A stretch of DNA of 45,548 nt, taken from Thermoplasmata archaeon. Its GTDB lineage: Archaea > Thermoplasmatota > Thermoplasmata > Halarchaeoplasmatales > Halarchaeoplasmataceae. The notes beneath the pieces were generated by a model. The model made no database searches. It was not told the origin of the DNA and saw only the letters and a program-made list of their open reading frames with translations. Below are positions 43,097 to 45,548 of the stretch, piece after piece. The position numbers and the translations under genes were made by a program. The stretch covers positions 1 through 45,548 of the forward strand of contig PWHR01000006.1 of assembly GCA_003554965.1 (NCBI GenBank). The letters are read 5' to 3'. Position 1 is the stretch's first letter. Every line of letters starts with the position of its first letter.

Positions 43097-43213
43097 CCAA
43101 CCTGACCTTCTGATCAGGCTTCGTGCCTTCAATTCAAGGCGCTTGTTTCGCGGGACTAGGATTCAACCCTTTTTCCGCAGATATTGAAATAGGAAGGGGA
43201 ATGGGGTTGCTTG
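43097..43213 (-). repeat. Intergenic repeat copy 1 (nested stem)
   Basis: Homologous to 44497-44627. On the plus strand: outer stem GCGG (43150-43153) with CCGC (43175-43178); inner stem AGG (43158-43160) with CCT (43168-43170) around loop ATTCAAC; then ATTGAAATAGGAAGGGG. It lies directly downstream of the acidic protein gene 43227-44441. Confidence 0.6.
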
Positions 43214-43226
43214 TTGTTCGATAGTA

Positions 43227-44441
43227 TCACTTTTGATTCGACTGCAAATCCAGGTGGATGGCGAAGTACCTGTAAGAATCTACTTCAATGTTTAGATATT
43301 CGCCTTTGTAGGTGTCAAACCGTCCGGGTGCGGGTCTCCTTCCAGGAAGGTCACCCTCATCATATCCCTGTATCTTAACCGGTTCGTCAACATCTTGCAA
43401 GGTCCAGCCATCCAAGGATATATCGATGGTCACCTTTTCGTCTTCTGTTTCTGAAACTGTCACTGTTCCTGCATTCTTATACTGAGCGGCGGTGATATCC
43501 TGTTCTTCGTCACCTTCTGTATCGTAGTAATACCACCAGCCCGGACCTTCACCAGGGAAATCTCCACCCCAAGCAGTTTGGTTATCAGGATCAATGGGCT
43601 GGCAGAAAGTGTTCAATTTATGGTGAACTGATTCACCTTTTTGCCCATCTACTTCATATGCGGTGGAATAACTGCCGGAGATATAACCGTAGGGTATTTC
43701 TACATCATAATTGATCTTGATCTCCTTATAAAAAACAGGAGCTCCTTCATCCTGTCCGTAATCGCCTCCAACATAGAGTGTATAATCATCTCCTTCATCC
43801 TCGTGGATCGCCTTACCGTTCGTCAACTTTAATTCCCAATTATCATTGGTAGTGATGTTTATCTTGGGATGATCTCCGTCTTCGTTTTCAAAATCAGAAC
43901 CATGCAGATTTTGACCGGGAGAACCACTCGTTTCCCCATCATCGGCCCAGTTGATCTTTCGGTAAAGCTCGACGTTGGTAGTTTTCTCATCGTAGTCATA
44001 GTCTCCTTCAGTACCGTATACCGTGGCTTTTATTTTCCATTCTGCGTCGCACTCGGTTCTCCACATCTCATCATCTTCAAGACTCCATTTGTGATCAACA
44101 ACACCTACTCCTTCCTCCCAATCCTCAGGTTGGAGATCTGATTTATACGCATAAGTATAGGCTTCTCCAGCATCCTTTTCTCCTGTATAATTAAACTCTA
44201 AAACGACCTCATCAACGACATGCTCATGTCCAGGCGCAGTGACTTCTGCTTCTACATATACGTCATCCTGCCACCCAACGAAGTCTGGATAGTCTGTAAT
44301 CTCTATCTCAGGAGCAACATATTCCACTTCGACTTCCACATCACTTTCTGCTGTCACATCACCGGAGACCAGTCCAGTACCAAGAGCTGTACCAACGACC
44401 AGCACTATCGGCACTAGGTACACCAACAGATCTTTCTCCAT
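43227..44441 (-). CDS. Secreted acidic beta-rich protein
   Basis: A 404-residue protein, strongly acidic. The N-terminus MEKDLLVYLVPIVLVVGTALG is a signal or anchor segment, followed by TGLVSGDVTAESDVEVEVEYV, similar in pattern to haloarchaeal exported proteins that begin with a GTG-type motif and then ESD-V-V-V strands. The rest is beta-rich with Trp/Tyr-rich loops (GPGWWYYYDTEGDEE), without a C-terminal helix. GGAGG upstream supports the start. It belongs to the run of related secreted-protein genes at 41516-45548. No known enzymatic motif is seen. Confidence 0.75.
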   Translation of the reverse strand: MEKDLLVYLVPIVLVVGTALGTGLVSGDVTAESDVEVEVEYVAPEIEITDYPDFVGWQDDVYVEAEVTAPGHEHVVDEVVLEFNYTGEKDAGEAYTYAYKSDLQPEDWEEGVGVVDHKWSLEDDEMWRTECDAEWKIKATVYGTEGDYDYDEKTTNVELYRKINWADDGETSGSPGQNLHGSDFENEDGDHPKINITTNDNWELKLTNGKAIHEDEGDDYTLYVGGDYGQDEGAPVFYKEIKINYDVEIPYGYISGSYSTAYEVDGQKGESVHHKLNTFCQPIDPDNQTAWGGDFPGEGPGWWYYYDTEGDEEQDITAAQYKNAGTVTVSETEDEKVTIDISLDGWTLQDVDEPVKIQGYDEGDLPGRRPAPGRFDTYKGEYLNIEVDSYRYFAIHLDLQSNQK

Positions 44442-44496
44442 TTTTTTCCTCCTTCCTTCCTACTTTTTTCATTCTTTTAATTTTGATCGTTTCTTC

Positions 44497-44627
44497 CCAA
44501 CCTTCCGGTCGGGCTTCGAACTTAGTTTGAATTAAGCCTATGAGGCTCATGGTTCGCGGGGCAGGGAGTTCAACCCGTTTTCCCGCGGGTGTGGAAATAT
44601 AGGAAGGGAAGGGGTTTTTGTTTGGAT
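44497..44627 (-). repeat. Intergenic repeat copy 2 (nested stem)
   Basis: Homologous to 43097-43213. Plus strand: outer stem CGCGGG (44555-44560) with CCCGCG (44582-44587); inner stem GGG (44564-44566) with CCC (44574-44576) around loop AGTTCAA; then TGTGGAAATATAGGAAGGG. It lies between two secreted-protein genes. Confidence 0.6.
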
Positions 44628-44647
44628 AACTCATGCTGCATCAATCC

Positions 44648-45548
44648 TTACTCGGTTGATACAGAGATAGCTTCAGAACCTTCTGGTACCTCTATGTTGT
44701 TCACTAAGGTCGCATCTTCACTCAAAGGACCAGGCGCCATCCATGTGGTTACGTCCGCATCCGTTCCTGCACTACCGATAGTCACACTCGCATAGCCATC
44801 GTCATCGAATTCAAGTGGGGTAGATGGGCCAGCCAAACGATCATTAGGAGATTCATCGAACTCATCATAGAAAGCTGTGACTCCGTAGTCAGTGGATTCT
44901 TCACCAGCAAGTTCTGGCGCATATACCGTTAGTGTGAATGGGTCTTCAAGTTCAATAGCCTCTAGCTCATCATACTGTTCTTGGCATGGATCTTCATCGA
45001 AGTATATAACTGGAATCATTTCCCCTGGCATCAGTAGTTCCATTGGATCAATTTGATCCAACGTATGGGTCGCAGTACCTGTGTATGTTCCAGGATATGT
45101 TCCGTAATCTAAGTACACCGAGACTTTGAATTCAAATGGGTCGTTTTCATCACACATAGGGTAACCTGACAGTGAATCTACCCATTCTTCTTCATCTTCA
45201 CACCAATACGTTACCTCACCTTCCAATTCGTCGTCTTCAGGTCCGGATAGATCAAAGTCGTCCGCGGATAGTTCCCATGCGAAATTTGCGCATAATTTCT
45301 TTATCTCTCCGGTCATATTTACCCACTCACCAGGTTTTCCTTCTCCATCCAATTCACCAGTAGCATCGAGCTGGCAACACTTCTCTACTTCGAATGCTAC
45401 TTTTCGGTCTGACCTCTGATTACCTTCGTCGCCGAAGTCGTCGAAATACTCCATCGTACCTTTTAGATACCAATCTCCAGCTACCCAGAAGGGTTCATCG
45501 CCGAGTTCAAACGTCCAACCGACATATGCTTGACCATCTTCGTAATCA
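44648..45548 (-). CDS. Secreted acidic protein, N-terminus beyond the right edge
   Basis: The frame is open to the window end, so the start is outside; about 299 codons are visible. The protein is acidic, beta-rich and has several cysteine groups (EKCCQL, LCANF, YWCEDE, YPMCDEN, DPCQEQ) that could form disulphides in an extracellular domain. The C-terminus ends with VNNIEVPEGSEAISVSTE and has no membrane helix. The internal Met at 45454 is not the start, since good protein-like sequence (DYEDGQAYVGWTFELGDEPF) continues upstream. No family is recognised. Confidence 0.75.
   Translation of the reverse strand, partial: DYEDGQAYVGWTFELGDEPFWVAGDWYLKGTMEYFDDFGDEGNQRSDRKVAFEVEKCCQLDATGELDGEGKPGEWVNMTGEIKKLCANFAWELSADDFDLSGPEDDELEGEVTYWCEDEEEWVDSLSGYPMCDENDPFEFKVSVYLDYGTYPGTYTGTATHTLDQIDPMELLMPGEMIPVIYFDEDPCQEQYDELEAIELEDPFTLTVYAPELAGEESTDYGVTAFYDEFDESPNDRLAGPSTPLEFDDDGYASVTIGSAGTDADVTTWMAPGPLSEDATLVNNIEVPEGSEAISVSTE

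Overview
The window is archaeal, most likely from an uncultured euryarchaeon. It holds Orc1/Cdc6, a pyruvoyl-dependent arginine decarboxylase, RNase P protein Rpp21, archaeal Elp3, an archaeal COG1340-type coiled-coil protein, tRNA genes without encoded CCA, TATA boxes about 25 nt upstream of leaderless starts, and Shine-Dalgarno sites of the GGTGA/GGAGG type. Several secreted proteins are very rich in Asp/Glu, which hints at salt adaptation, but I cannot place the lineage more closely.

Layout. 1-416 is the 5' part of a secreted-protein gene cut by the left edge. 833-14451 is housekeeping and transport: a site-2 protease with CBS domains, two ABC-2 type exporters on either side of ubiX, a NIF3-like protein, a HAD phosphatase, a DUF389 membrane protein, an APC permease fused to UspA domains, a nitroreductase and a radical SAM enzyme. 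14466-25664 is rich in RNA biology: elp3, tRNA-Val, kptA, tRNA-Gly, rnp4 and a CRM/YhbY protein, followed by a glycosyltransferase, a beta-lactamase-fold hydrolase, a coiled-coil protein, pdaD with a zinc-ribbon partner, and a methyltransferase. 26146-27793 is orc1/cdc6 with a probable replication origin in its upstream gap. 27794-37691 holds an aldehyde:ferredoxin oxidoreductase, a DEAD-box helicase, an Asp/Glu racemase, an amidohydrolase/M24/MFS operon, a TrmI-type tRNA methyltransferase, an alpha/beta hydrolase and a RadA-like paralogue. 37692-39307 is decayed: hairpins, an IS200-type tnpA remnant and a broken coiled-coil membrane gene. 39308-45548 holds an HTH regulator, a beta-helix protein and a run of secreted or membrane-anchored acidic proteins, cut by the right edge.

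The most unusual content lies between genes. (1) Several gaps carry clusters of short, near-perfect hairpins, many with exactly three-base loops and a recurring GGAAT...ATTCC stem; one cluster brackets the tnpA remnant, so a REP/transposase-type origin is possible. (2) Both tRNA genes have a displaced copy of their own 3' end nearby (16 bp and 20 bp direct repeats), like att sites of small integrated elements; the tRNA-Gly pair encloses a DUF4143-type ATPase gene. (3) An exact 24-bp direct repeat encloses a two-helix proline-tailed protein gene and a hairpin cluster. (4) Two intergenic regions among the secreted-protein genes are homologous and keep a nested stem with a compensatory base-pair change, which suggests a structured RNA. 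(5) The gap upstream of orc1/cdc6 holds a good match to an origin recognition box.

All assignments come from reading the sequence and from memory of the protein families; no database search was run.
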